Source: Paenibacillus_AM sp052180255
GTDB lineage: Bacteria; Bacillota; Bacilli; Paenibacillales; NBRC-103111
Assembly (NCBI RefSeq): GCF_052180255.1
Contig: NZ_CP197466.1
Location: 930,001-994,000, forward strand
Reading direction: 5' to 3'
Length of the DNA: 64,000 nt
A program made the translations under genes and the position numbers. Every line of letters begins with the position of its first letter. Positions within the stretch are counted from its first letter, which is position 1. The notes beneath the pieces were generated by a model. The model had not been told where the DNA came from and made no database searches. It saw only the letters and a list, made by a program, of their open reading frames with translations. This document shows positions 7,581 to 16,852 of this stretch, piece after piece.

Positions 7581-8933
7581 ATGGAAAATGTAATAAAGCC
7601 GTCAGTCGAATTAGGGGGAGAAGGGCAGCTGCCTAAAGAGAAACAAGGATTGTGGCAGCGACTCATGCAGCTTAAGGTAGGTGTCATTCCGTTACCGGTA
7701 TACGTCGTATTAGCACTTATTATTTTTGCCGCCGCTGCTCTTGGTAAAGTACCAAACGATATGATCGGTGGGTTTGCTGTTATTATCATCATGGGTGTAT
7801 TGCTCAGCGATTTAGGTTTCAAACTCCCGATTTTGAAAAACATTGGTGGCCCAGCTATTCTGTCGTTAATGATTCCTTCACTTCTGGTGTTCTGGAATGT
7901 GCTGAACCCTTCAGTTACTGATTCCGTTCACACATTAATGAAAACGTCTAACTTTCTATATCTCTATATTTCTATTCTAGTGGCGGGTAGCATCACTGGA
8001 ATGAATCGCACCACTCTGATCAACGGTTTCATCCGTATTTTCATTCCGATGCTGCTTGGAACGTTAGCTGCTGTTGCAGTTGGCCTTGGAGTTGGGATGA
8101 TGCTCGGCTACAGCGCACATCGTGTCTTGTTTTACATCATTGTGCCAATTATCTGTGGTGGTGTTGGTGAAGGCATTCTGCCGCTATCCATTGCATTCTC
8201 ACAAATCCTTGGGGGCGAATCAGGTTATTATGTAGCACAAATGATTCCAGCTGCGGTGATTGGAAATGTATTTGCCATTATTGGCGCGGGGCTTCTTAAG
8301 AAAATGGCTGAGAAAAATCCATCCATTACTGGTAATGGCGTACTGGTTAAATCCAAAGATGGCACGAAGCTTGGCGGAAGTACCTATGATGCTGAAAAAC
8401 CTGACTTTTTGCTCATGGGAGCGGGATTGTTGTTTGCCTGCGGATTATTTATCACTGGTCATCTATTGTCGCCTTATGTAGGTATTCCAGGACCGATTTT
8501 GATGATTTTTGCAGCAGCGTTACTTAAAGTGTTCAAGGTGTTGCCAGCGAAAATCGAGCAGGGTGCCTACCAATTGTACAAATTAGTTTCTGGTACATTG
8601 ACTTGGCCGCTGATGGTTGGTCTAGGTATATTGTATATTCCACTGCAAGATGTAGCAGCTCTGATCTCTATTCCTTATATTCTGGTTTGTGCAAGCGTAA
8701 TCGTAGCTATGATTGTTACAGGTTATTTTGTTGGCAAATGGGTCAGTATGTATCCTGTAGAAGCGGCGATTGTAACAGGGTGCCGCGGCGGTCTTGGCGG
8801 TACGGGCGACGTAGCCATTCTGTCAGCTTCCGGTCGGATGGAATTGATGCCTTTCGCTCAGATTTCTACACGGATTGGCGGTGCTCTCACAGTAGTCGCG
8901 GCTACACTGCTAATTGCAGTATGGGGTGGCTGA
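7581..8933 (+). CDS. 2-hydroxycarboxylate transporter (CimH/MaeN family)
   Basis: Cation-coupled symporter for malate and/or citrate in the cytoplasmic membrane, 450 residues with about eleven membrane segments. The two family signature loops are present: GGVGEGILPLS (about 193) and CRGGLGGTGDVAILSAS (about 400). Length equals the usual 2HCT size. AAGGAGG precedes the ATG. It lies between the two-component system and the malic enzyme gene, so malate uptake followed by oxidation is the probable role; CimH (citrate/malate) and MaeN (malate) cannot be told apart by eye. Confidence 0.9.
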   Translation: MENVIKPSVELGGEGQLPKEKQGLWQRLMQLKVGVIPLPVYVVLALIIFAAAALGKVPNDMIGGFAVIIIMGVLLSDLGFKLPILKNIGGPAILSLMIPSLLVFWNVLNPSVTDSVHTLMKTSNFLYLYISILVAGSITGMNRTTLINGFIRIFIPMLLGTLAAVAVGLGVGMMLGYSAHRVLFYIIVPIICGGVGEGILPLSIAFSQILGGESGYYVAQMIPAAVIGNVFAIIGAGLLKKMAEKNPSITGNGVLVKSKDGTKLGGSTYDAEKPDFLLMGAGLLFACGLFITGHLLSPYVGIPGPILMIFAAALLKVFKVLPAKIEQGAYQLYKLVSGTLTWPLMVGLGILYIPLQDVAALISIPYILVCASVIVAMIVTGYFVGKWVSMYPVEAAIVTGCRGGLGGTGDVAILSASGRMELMPFAQISTRIGGALTVVAATLLIAVWGG

Positions 8934-9023
8934 TTGTTGGACAAGCGTTTAACAGAAACGGAAGCATGACAGCCAGTTCTATTCGTATAAGAATATTAAA
9001 TGTTCACTAAGGAGGTTAGTGTT

Positions 9024-10430
9024 TTGAATAGTACAAGCGAACAATATGTCTTTACACTACGGATTCAGTATCGTCGTGACAGTGATTATATGGCAAATGT
9101 AGTGAATATCGTTGAAACCTACAAAGGAAAGACACATGTTGATATTAAGAACGAGGATTCCGAGATGTGCAGCGCGGATGTACAGATTATGCTAGATCAA
9201 TCGGAAGATCGAAAGTGGATTGAAAAAGGTGTTAGCCAATTATCAGGAGGTGATATTGTGGAACTGTTAGAAGAAATTATGAATTTGCATAAAGGCGGCA
9301 AACTGGAAACAACATTAAAGAATCCGATTCTTTCCAAAGAGGATTTATCCAAAGTCTATACGCCAGGCGTGGCTAAAGTGTGCCAAGCAATTGCCCGGGA
9401 TCAGAACCAGGCGTATGAGCTGACGACGAAAAAAAATACAGTGGCAGTCATTTCGGACGGGACTGCTGTATTGGGACTCGGCGACATTGGTCCCAAAGCA
9501 GCGATGCCGGTCATGGAAGGTAAGGCTGCACTATTCAAACAGTTCGCTGACGTGGATGCTGTACCGATCTGTCTCGATACGAAAGATACAGAGGAAATCA
9601 TTTCAGTCGTCAAGGCACTTGCGCCGACCTTTGGTGGAATCAATCTGGAAGATATCTCTTCACCACGTTGCTTCGAGATTGAGAAAAGACTAAGAGATGA
9701 ACTAGACATTCCAGTTTTCCATGATGATCAGCACGGAACTGCCATTGTCGTGTTAGCCGGTTTGCTGAACGCATTGAAGGTATGCGACAAAAATATAAAA
9801 GACGTCAAAATCGTCATAAACGGTTGTGGCGCTGCGGGTATCTCGATTTCCAAAATGCTTCTGCGAGCAGGGGCTGTTAATCTGATTGGGGTTGATCGTC
9901 AGGGTGCGATTAGCCGAAACATACAGTACGATCGGTCACACTGGAGTGATTTTGCTCAAATCACCAATCCAAATATGGAAAATGGAAAACTGCCAGATGT
10001 CATCAAAGGAGCAGATGTATTTATTGGTGTATCCGCGCCGAATATGCTGAAAGTAGAGGATCTTCAAAATATGGCGAAGGACCCGATTGTATTTGCTATG
10101 GCTAATCCAACGCCAGAAATTGATCCAACCATTGCGGCTCCGTATGTGAAAGTGATGGCGACTGGTCGTTCTGACTTCCCGAATCAAATTAATAATGTTT
10201 TATGTTTTCCTGGGATTTTCAGGGGTGCGCTGGATAGTGAGGCAACAGACATTAACGATGAGATGAAGCTTGCAGCGGCGGAAGCCATTTCTTCCGTTAT
10301 TGATCCAGCAGATTTGAATGAAAAATACATTATTCCAGATGCTTTTGACACACGTGTGGTAGAACGAATCCGTAAAGCGGTTGCTGAGGCTGCTTATAAG
10401 AGCGGTGTAGCTCGCAAAAATTTGTTGTAG
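9024..10430 (+). CDS. Malic enzyme with N-terminal ACT-like domain
   Basis: Oxidative decarboxylation of malate to pyruvate with reduction of NAD(P), cytosolic. Residues from about 85 on match the short malic enzymes: KVYTPGVAKV with the catalytic Tyr, GKAALFKQFADVDAVP with the Lys, metal ligands in NLEDISSPRCFEIE and FHDDQHGTA, and nucleotide-binding GCGAAG. Before it, residues 5-75 look like an ACT domain, possibly an allosteric site. An in-frame ATG at 9000 precedes the ribosome site; AAGGAGG at 9010 points to TTG 9024, giving 468 residues. It follows the transporter closely and is closed by a strong terminator, so the two are likely co-transcribed. Coenzyme preference is not decided. Confidence 0.88.
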   Translation: MNSTSEQYVFTLRIQYRRDSDYMANVVNIVETYKGKTHVDIKNEDSEMCSADVQIMLDQSEDRKWIEKGVSQLSGGDIVELLEEIMNLHKGGKLETTLKNPILSKEDLSKVYTPGVAKVCQAIARDQNQAYELTTKKNTVAVISDGTAVLGLGDIGPKAAMPVMEGKAALFKQFADVDAVPICLDTKDTEEIISVVKALAPTFGGINLEDISSPRCFEIEKRLRDELDIPVFHDDQHGTAIVVLAGLLNALKVCDKNIKDVKIVINGCGAAGISISKMLLRAGAVNLIGVDRQGAISRNIQYDRSHWSDFAQITNPNMENGKLPDVIKGADVFIGVSAPNMLKVEDLQNMAKDPIVFAMANPTPEIDPTIAAPYVKVMATGRSDFPNQINNVLCFPGIFRGALDSEATDINDEMKLAAAEAISSVIDPADLNEKYIIPDAFDTRVVERIRKAVAEAAYKSGVARKNLL

Positions 10431-10492
10431 AGCATTAACTAGGACTCTTTTTTTCATAAAACGCTTTTAGTTCTTCTAAGGACGAGCTTACA

Positions 10493-10526
10493 GCCTGTAG
10501 GATCAATTGATCTTACAGGCTTTTTT
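10493..10526 (+). terminator. Terminator of the malate operon
   Basis: GCCTGTA.GATC pairs with GATC.TACAGGC around a short AATT loop and is followed by six T. Confidence 0.85.
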
Positions 10527-10535
10527 AATGTATTT

Positions 10536-11330
10536 TTAAACGTGTGCTTTTCCAAGAAAATCAGATAATAGATTGTTAAAAGCATCGGGTTTTTCGACAG
10601 GGGTTAAGTGAGCTGTTTCTGCGATGAGGCGGTATTTAGCATTAGGGATTGAGTTAGCAAGCTGTTTGATCAGTTGTGGAGGAATGATTTTATCATGCTC
10701 ACCGCCTATGACAATGGTAGGCACACGAATGGAAGCTAGCATACTGGTGCTATCTGGACGAAATGCCATTGCAAGCTGCGCATGCACTAGACCAAGCGGA
10801 TCCATCTCTGTCATCCAATTTCCTACTTCATCAGCAAGGTGGGGTTGATCATGGAGGGTTGTGTCAGATAGCAATTTGCTAAGCATCGCCTGACGTGCTG
10901 CAATTGATCCATGTTCAAGAAGGTTTCGTGCAGCTTCCAAGCGACTTCGTTGACCATCTTTCGTATCTGCATCTGCTCGGGTATTAACTAATGCGATGGC
11001 TGAGATACGAGAAGGTGCTTTGCGTAGTAAGGCAAATAGGACATAACCACCCATTGAGAAGCCAGCGACTGTGACGCGATTGATACCAAGTTCATCAAGT
11101 AGAGTAATGATATCATCCGCATAATGATCGATCGTGATATTAGACGGGGTACCTTCGGATTGCCCCATTCCTCGTAAGTCAGGAACGATGACTCGGTGTG
11201 TGTGCCTGAAATATTCAATCTGTGCATCCCACATACGATGATCGAGCGGGTAGCCGTGAAGTAGAAGTAATGCAGGTCCTTGTCCTTTATCCGTAACATC
11301 AAGGGTTAACTTGTTTATTCTCACTTGCAT
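10536..11330 (-). CDS. Alpha/beta-fold hydrolase
   Basis: Soluble alpha/beta hydrolase, 264 residues, with oxyanion motif LLHGYPLD (about 27), nucleophile elbow AGFSMGG (Ser about 94), acid in GGEHDKIIPP (about 210) and catalytic His in AETAHLTP (about 240). The pattern fits esterases of the 3-oxoadipate enol-lactonase/BioH-like type; the substrate is unknown. An in-frame start at 11393 exists, but GGAGTG 8 nt before the ATG at 11330 and similarity starting at MQVRINK favour the shorter form. It stands alone, convergent with the malic enzyme gene. Confidence 0.8.
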   Translation of the reverse strand: MQVRINKLTLDVTDKGQGPALLLLHGYPLDHRMWDAQIEYFRHTHRVIVPDLRGMGQSEGTPSNITIDHYADDIITLLDELGINRVTVAGFSMGGYVLFALLRKAPSRISAIALVNTRADADTKDGQRSRLEAARNLLEHGSIAARQAMLSKLLSDTTLHDQPHLADEVGNWMTEMDPLGLVHAQLAMAFRPDSTSMLASIRVPTIVIGGEHDKIIPPQLIKQLANSIPNAKYRLIAETAHLTPVEKPDAFNNLLSDFLGKAHV

Positions 11331-11504
11331 GGTCTTCACTCCATTCGTTTGGTAATGTGAATAAAGCATGATCATAGGTTCATATCTAATCATATTCGCT
11401 AGGTGTCCAGATTTTCCTATGTCAACATGATTTTTAAGTACCCCTTAATTTGAAATTTATGATACAATAAACCATTGTGCCCAAATCCTATTGTAGAGGA
11501 TGAG

Positions 11505-12869
11505 ATGATGAAGCAAACTTACACATATAGTCAAAAGATACGTCAGTTTATTATGATATTATTTCCTATATTAATTACGCAAATATCATTATTTTTAATG
11601 TTATTCTTCGATACGGTGATGTCTGGTCAAGCAAGTCCAAGTGATTTAGCGGGTGTGGCAATTGGTTCTAGTATTTGGACACCAGTGAATACGGGTCTAA
11701 CTGGTATTCTGATTGCGATTACACCGATTGTTGCCCAGCTCATTGGAGCTAAACGTCAAGATAAAGTGGCATTTGTAGTCTTTCAAGGGATGTATGTAGG
11801 ACTCGTTATTGCAATCGTTGTTCTGATCTGTGGATGCTTTGTACTTGATCCTATACTCAATGTGATGCAGCTAGAAAGCAATGTTCGACAAATTGCACAT
11901 GATTTTCTTATTGCACTTTCCATTGGTATCATACCACTGTTTATTTACACGGTATTGCGCAGTTTTATTGATGCACTTGGTCGTACTCGTGTGACGATGG
12001 TGATTACATTGACTTCATTACCGATTAACGTCGTTCTTAATTATATGTTGATCTATGGTAAAGGTGGCTTTCCGAAGCTTGGTGGCGTTGGAGCTGGTTA
12101 TGCTTCTGCTGCTACACACTGGCTGATTCTGATTATTTTCTTATTCGTTGTAAGTCGGAATAAATCGTTTAAGCCATTCAACATTTTCGGGAAATGGCAT
12201 AAAATTCATTGGGAAACATGGAAAGAGCAGCTTAAGCTTGGGATTCCGATCGGATTTTCGATCTTTTTTGAAACGAGTGTATTTGCCGGTGTTACAATCT
12301 TAATGAGTCAATTTAATACAAATACAATTGCTGCCCATCAAGCGGCGTTGAATTTCGCGTCATTGCTGTATATGGTGCCTTTGAGTATTGCAATGGCACT
12401 TACGATTACAATTGGTTTTGAGGCGGGAGCCCTTCGGAAAAAAGATGCCGCCCAGTACAGCATTATTGGTATTGTGTCAGCTGTCATGATGTCTGTCTTG
12501 TGTGGGGTACTGTTATTCTTCTTAAATGGAGGAATTGCAGGATTGTACAGCCAAGATCAAACGGTGATTGAGCTGACAAAAGTTTTCTTGTATTATGCGT
12601 TATTCTTCCAATTATTCGATGCGATTGCAGCACCCATTCAAGGAGCTCTTCGCGGCTACAAGGATGTAAACACGACTCTAATCGCTACGTTAGTTGCTTA
12701 TTGGATTGTGGGGCTTCCTTTAGGTTATGTTCTTGCGAACTATACTTCTCTTGAGGCATATGGGTATTGGATTGGACTCATCTCGGGGATTGGAACAGGT
12801 GCCATTATTCTATCGATTCGTCTGATCAAAAAGCAGCGTCGTGTCATTTCAGATACAATAGCGATGTAA
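11505..12869 (+). CDS. MATE family multidrug efflux transporter
   Basis: Cation-coupled drug antiporter of the MATE family, about 454 residues in twelve membrane helices forming two similar halves. Typical features: FDTVMSGQASPSDLAGVAIG in helix 1-2, PLFIYTVLRSFIDALGRTR between helices 4 and 5, and FDAIAAPIQGALRGYKD in the second half. Closest in type to NorM/YojI of Bacillus. The open frame begins with TTG at 11475, but AGAGGATG lies just before the ATG pair at 11505/11508, which is preferred. Substrates unknown. Confidence 0.85.
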   Translation: MMKQTYTYSQKIRQFIMILFPILITQISLFLMLFFDTVMSGQASPSDLAGVAIGSSIWTPVNTGLTGILIAITPIVAQLIGAKRQDKVAFVVFQGMYVGLVIAIVVLICGCFVLDPILNVMQLESNVRQIAHDFLIALSIGIIPLFIYTVLRSFIDALGRTRVTMVITLTSLPINVVLNYMLIYGKGGFPKLGGVGAGYASAATHWLILIIFLFVVSRNKSFKPFNIFGKWHKIHWETWKEQLKLGIPIGFSIFFETSVFAGVTILMSQFNTNTIAAHQAALNFASLLYMVPLSIAMALTITIGFEAGALRKKDAAQYSIIGIVSAVMMSVLCGVLLFFLNGGIAGLYSQDQTVIELTKVFLYYALFFQLFDAIAAPIQGALRGYKDVNTTLIATLVAYWIVGLPLGYVLANYTSLEAYGYWIGLISGIGTGAIILSIRLIKKQRRVISDTIAM

Positions 12870-12874
12870 TGAAT

Positions 12875-12928
12875 AAAAAAAGTCATTTTCGCCGGAGCCT
12901 TCGCTCTTGTGAAAATGACTTTTTCAAT
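12875..12928. terminator. Bidirectional terminator between MATE and TauE/SafE genes
   Basis: AAAAAAGTCATTTTC pairs with GAAAATGACTTTTT around a 20-base loop that can itself pair. Convergent genes on both sides and T runs on both strands suit a shared terminator. Confidence 0.8.
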
Positions 12929-12943
12929 TTTAATGGTACATTT

Positions 12944-13708
12944 TTAATGGAATACATCCCATAACTGCTTACCAATAAGTAATGCAGTCACTCCAATAAA
13001 TAGCGGCTTCACATAAGCAGCTCCTTTACGAATCGCAAATCGGGATCCGACTAGAGCACCAACAATCATCGAAAGCCCGAGCGGTATGCCATAATAAAAA
13101 TTAACAGAACCCATTAGGATAAATGTTATCAAGCTGCCAAGGTTACTTCCCAAATTCAGAACCTTGGAATTAGCGGAAGCCCCAATGAAATCAAAACCAT
13201 ACCAGAGAAATACGAACAGCAAGAAGGAACCTGTCCCTGGTCCAAAGAAACCATCGTAAAAACCAATGACGGAAGCAATGATGATAAGTAGGATTGCTTT
13301 ACCGATTGTCATAGCTTTATAGGTCGTTTGGGCTCCCCAGTTCTTTTTAAATAAGGTATAAATGGTTACGATCACAAGCAGTGTAATGACAAGCGGCTTC
13401 AAGAAGCCCGATGGTATAAGGTGAATGACATAAGCTCCTCCAACTGAGCCTAAAAAGGATAGTGGAAAAAGCCATGCAACAAGCCGTATGTTTATTTTAC
13501 CGGAAGATAAGAAAGACGCTGAACTTGTTAAGGAGGAAAGGGTGCCACCGAGCTTATTCGTCCCAAGGACCATATTAGGAGATAAACCTGTAAATAGTAA
13601 GGCTGGAACGGTTATTAATCCACCACCACCAACAACTGAATCTACAAATGCTGCTAAAAATCCAATTACAATTAAAAATAAGATCATATCTAGGCCGGGT
13701 ATTTCCAA
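12944..13708 (-). CDS. TauE/SafE family permease (UPF0721, YfcA-like)
   Basis: Membrane protein of 254 residues with about eight helices and the family pattern: GGGGLITVPALLFTGLSP near the N-terminus and YDGFFGPGTGSFLLF at the start of the second half. Family members have been linked to export of sulfite, sulfoacetate or other anions; the substrate here is not known. GGAGG precedes the ATG. It is monocistronic and divergent from the copper operon, whose promoter region it shares. Confidence 0.85.
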   Translation of the reverse strand: MEIPGLDMILFLIVIGFLAAFVDSVVGGGGLITVPALLFTGLSPNMVLGTNKLGGTLSSLTSSASFLSSGKINIRLVAWLFPLSFLGSVGGAYVIHLIPSGFLKPLVITLLVIVTIYTLFKKNWGAQTTYKAMTIGKAILLIIIASVIGFYDGFFGPGTGSFLLFVFLWYGFDFIGASANSKVLNLGSNLGSLITFILMGSVNFYYGIPLGLSMIVGALVGSRFAIRKGAAYVKPLFIGVTALLIGKQLWDVFH

Positions 13709-13848
13709 AGATGAAACCTCCTTATAAACCTAAGCTAGGTAACGCATAATAGCAATATGATACAGTTGTTTAGAATTGCTGGCAATATGACGGTTCTGAT
13801 TAATAATAATATTTAAAATTTAGAGTTAATATTTAGGAAAAATAAATC

Positions 13849-13927
13849 TTGCATAGGGGTGGGGGGTATAGTATATTAAATAGAAGGTGATCTTTTTTTT
13901 GAAATTATATATACCCTATGGGGGTAT
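13849..13927 (+). promoter_or_regulatory. copA promoter with two CsoR-like operators
   Basis: TTGCAT (13849-13854), 17-bp spacer, TATATT (13872-13877). The spacer carries AGGGGTGGGGGGTATAG, a G-run followed by TATA as in CsoR operators. A second, palindromic site, TATACCCTATGGGGGTATG (13910-13928), lies between the promoter and the gene. CsoR releases such sites when it binds Cu(I). No csoR gene is in the window. Confidence 0.7.
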
Positions 13928-13945
13928 GTTGAAGGGGAGATAAAT

Positions 13946-16375
13946 GTGGCAAACCACTCACGGGCTCAAATGCAAACCACCCTACAAATTGCAGGTATGA
14001 CTTGCGCTGCTTGTGCGAATCGGATAGAGAAGGGGTTAAACAAGATTGAAGGTGTATCTGGAGCAGCTGTCAATTTTGCCCTAGAGCAAGCTTCCGTAAC
14101 GTTCGATCCTACCCTAACAAGTCGTACAGACCTGGAGCAGAAAATTAATTCACTCGGTTATGACACGGTAAAAGAGACAATTGATTTTCAAATCACAGGT
14201 ATGACTTGTGCGGCATGTGCGACTCGCATTGAAAAAGGACTAAATAAGCTACCAGGTGTTGCGAAGGCTACTGTGAATCTTGCACTTGAAACGGCCCATG
14301 TAGAATATTTGCCGGGGGATGTAACTGTTAGCGATATGGTGAAGCAAGTTGATAAGCTGGGCTATAAGGCAGCTCCTAAGCAAGAGGTACAAGAAAGTGG
14401 AGATCGTAAAGCGAAAGAAATTAAAAAGCAAAAAATGAAGCTGCTCCTATCAGCTATTCTATCGTTTCCACTCCTATGGGCGATGGTGAGTCATTTTTCT
14501 TTTACTTCATTCATTTGGTTACCGGATTTGTTTATGAACCCCTGGTTCCAATTTGCATTAGCAACACCAGTGCAATTCATTATTGGTAGACAATTCTATG
14601 TGGGTGCATATAAGGCTTTACGTAACGGTAGTGCAAATATGGACGTACTCGTTGCACTAGGTACTTCTGCTGCATATTTCTACAGCCTTTACCTAACGAT
14701 CCAATCCATAGCTCAAACCGGTCATCATATGGTTGAGCTGTATTATGAAACAAGTGCGGTTCTGATTACACTGATCCTGCTTGGTAAATTATTTGAATCT
14801 CTAGCAAAAGGTAGATCTTCTGAAGCAATCAAAACTTTAATGGGTCTGCAAGCAAAGACTGCACTTGTTATCCGTAAGGGTCAAGAAATAAGTGTTCCTG
14901 TTGAAGAAGTTGTTAAAGGTGATGTGATCATTGTAAAACCCGGTGAAAAAATTCCTGTCGACGGTATCGTAGTAGAAGGGGTATCTTCTGTTGATGAATC
15001 GATGTTAACTGGAGAAAGTCTCCCGGTAGAAAAGCATGCAGGAGATGCAGCAATTGGTGCAACGATTAACAAAAACGGTATTTTGAAAATAGAAGCCACT
15101 AAGGTGGGGAAAGAAACAGCATTAGCACAAATCATTAAGGTCGTTGAAGAAGCGCAAGGTTCAAAAGCACCCATTCAACGTGTAGTAGATAAAATTTCTG
15201 GTATTTTCGTTCCAATTGTTGTGGGTATTGCAGTCGTTACATTTTTAGTATGGTACTTCATTGTTGATGCAGGTAACTTCGCAAACAGCTTGGAAAAAGC
15301 AATTGCCGTTCTCGTTATCGCTTGTCCTTGTGCGCTTGGTCTTGCAACCCCAACTTCCATTATGGCTGGTTCAGGTCGTGCGGCAGAACTAGGGATCTTG
15401 TTTAAAGGTGGCGAGCATTTAGAAGCAACACATAAAATCGATGCGATTATTTTAGACAAAACAGGCACAGTTACAAAAGGTAAACCCGAGCTTACAGATG
15501 TTATTTTGAAAGGCAGCAACAATGAAAATGACTTCTTAAAATGGGTTGGAGCTGCTGAGCGTAATTCCGAGCATCCACTTGCTGAAGCAATTGTTACAGG
15601 GATTAAAGAAAAAGGCATTGAGCTTCCTGCTACCGAGGAATTTGAAGCGATTCCTGGGTACGGTATCCGTGCAGTTGTCGAAGGTAAAGAAGTGTTAGTG
15701 GGTACACGTAAATTGATGGCTAAGAATGATGTAGGCATTGAAGAAATTGTAAGTACGATGAACAGCCTTGAAGAGATGGGGAAAACAGCAATGCTTGTTG
15801 CAATTGATAAGCAGTATGCGGGCTTAGTAGCTGTTGCGGATACCATTAAAGAAACTTCAAAAGAAGCCGTTCAGCGGTTGAAAGATCTTGGCATTGAAGT
15901 CGTCATGATAACAGGCGACAACTCACGTACAGCAAAAGCAATTGGCGATCAAGCGGGAATTGATCACGTACTAGGTGAGGTATTACCAGAAGGTAAAGCT
16001 ATTGAAGTGAAGAAGCTTCAAGAAGAAGGCAAGAAAGTTGCGATGGTGGGGGATGGTATTAACGATGCTCCAGCACTTGCTACAGCTGATATTGGTATGG
16101 CGATTGGCACAGGTACAGATGTTGCCATGGAAGCGGCAGATGTGACATTAATTCGCGGCGACTTAAACAGTATTCCTGATGCCATCTTTATGAGTAGAAA
16201 AACGATGGCTAATATTAAGCAAAACTTGTTCTGGGCACTTGCTTATAACGTGATTGGTATCCCGATTGCTGCAATTGGTTTCCTAGCGCCTTGGCTTGCT
16301 GGGGCTGCTATGGCACTTAGTTCGGTTTCCGTTGTGCTAAATGCACTCCGATTACAACGTGTAAAACTTAAGTAA
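13946..16375 (+). CDS. copA: Copper-exporting P1B-type ATPase CopA
   Basis: Cu(I)-translocating ATPase of the cytoplasmic membrane, 809 residues. Two N-terminal metal-binding domains each carry GMTCAAC (about residues 17 and 85). Eight membrane helices surround TGES in the actuator domain, the transport motif CPC in VIACPCALGLATP, the phosphorylation site DKTGT, the SEHP nucleotide motif and GDGINDAP. The last helix has the copper-type MALSSVSVVLNALR. GTG at 13946 is the start, with AAGGGGAG 6 nt before it; the ATG at 13944 is out of frame. The copper chaperone gene follows with its own promoter. Confidence 0.97.
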   Translation: MANHSRAQMQTTLQIAGMTCAACANRIEKGLNKIEGVSGAAVNFALEQASVTFDPTLTSRTDLEQKINSLGYDTVKETIDFQITGMTCAACATRIEKGLNKLPGVAKATVNLALETAHVEYLPGDVTVSDMVKQVDKLGYKAAPKQEVQESGDRKAKEIKKQKMKLLLSAILSFPLLWAMVSHFSFTSFIWLPDLFMNPWFQFALATPVQFIIGRQFYVGAYKALRNGSANMDVLVALGTSAAYFYSLYLTIQSIAQTGHHMVELYYETSAVLITLILLGKLFESLAKGRSSEAIKTLMGLQAKTALVIRKGQEISVPVEEVVKGDVIIVKPGEKIPVDGIVVEGVSSVDESMLTGESLPVEKHAGDAAIGATINKNGILKIEATKVGKETALAQIIKVVEEAQGSKAPIQRVVDKISGIFVPIVVGIAVVTFLVWYFIVDAGNFANSLEKAIAVLVIACPCALGLATPTSIMAGSGRAAELGILFKGGEHLEATHKIDAIILDKTGTVTKGKPELTDVILKGSNNENDFLKWVGAAERNSEHPLAEAIVTGIKEKGIELPATEEFEAIPGYGIRAVVEGKEVLVGTRKLMAKNDVGIEEIVSTMNSLEEMGKTAMLVAIDKQYAGLVAVADTIKETSKEAVQRLKDLGIEVVMITGDNSRTAKAIGDQAGIDHVLGEVLPEGKAIEVKKLQEEGKKVAMVGDGINDAPALATADIGMAIGTGTDVAMEAADVTLIRGDLNSIPDAIFMSRKTMANIKQNLFWALAYNVIGIPIAAIGFLAPWLAGAAMALSSVSVVLNALRLQRVKLK

Positions 16376-16411
16376 TTGGGAGGGAATCAGGCTGGTGAAG
16401 TAGGCATCCCA

Positions 16412-16440
16412 TTGACCTTTATAGTCTAGGGGGGTATACT
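16412..16440 (+). promoter_or_regulatory. copZ promoter with CsoR-like site
   Basis: TTGACC (16412-16417), 17-bp spacer and TATACT (16435-16440); the spacer contains TAGTCTAGGGGGG running into the -10, the same G-run/TATA arrangement as the copA promoter. It implies that copZ is copper-induced separately from copA. Confidence 0.7.
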
Positions 16441-16478
16441 AAAAATATAAAATCTGACCATAAAAGGAGAAATGAACG

Positions 16479-16679
16479 ATGAAAAATGTAACTTTACAAG
16501 TTGAAGGTATGTCTTGCAACCATTGTGTTAATGCCATTGAAGGTGCACTAAACGGAATTCATGCAAGCAGCAAAGTTGATTTGTCAGCTGGTACAGTAGC
16601 AGTTGAGTTTGACGAATCCAAACTATCATTGGAAGCAATTAAAGAAGCAATCGAAGATCAAGGCTACGATATCGTCTAA
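16479..16679 (+). CDS. copZ: Copper chaperone CopZ
   Basis: Cytosolic Cu(I) carrier of the heavy-metal-associated fold, 66 residues, the normal size. The metal site is MSCNHC (Cys at about 12 and 15). It hands copper to the N-terminal domains of CopA. Here the order is copA then copZ, the reverse of Bacillus subtilis copZA, with about 100 bp between them. AAGGAGA precedes the ATG and a terminator follows. Confidence 0.95.
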   Translation: MKNVTLQVEGMSCNHCVNAIEGALNGIHASSKVDLSAGTVAVEFDESKLSLEAIKEAIEDQGYDIV

Positions 16680-16699
16680 AAATTGTTGCTTGAAATGAT

Positions 16700-16740
16700 A
16701 AAGACCCCATCGACAGAAATGTCGTTAGGGGTCTTGTATT
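16700..16740 (+). terminator. Terminator after copZ
   Basis: AAGACCCC..CGAC pairs with GTCG..GGGGTCTT, followed by GTATTTTAT. Confidence 0.75.
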
Positions 16741-16852
16741 TTATCTTTTGTAATCATTTCACAAGTTGCAGATTCTTGTAGAAATTTTTAGGCAAAGAGA
16801 TTATAATGCGCTCATAGAATAAAATGAGAAGAATTTAAGGGGAGGTCTTCGA

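Noticed and set aside
15175..15846. Long minus-strand open frame within copA
   Set aside because: Antisense to a gene with all P-type ATPase motifs; Ser/Pro/Thr-rich composition typical of a shadow frame.
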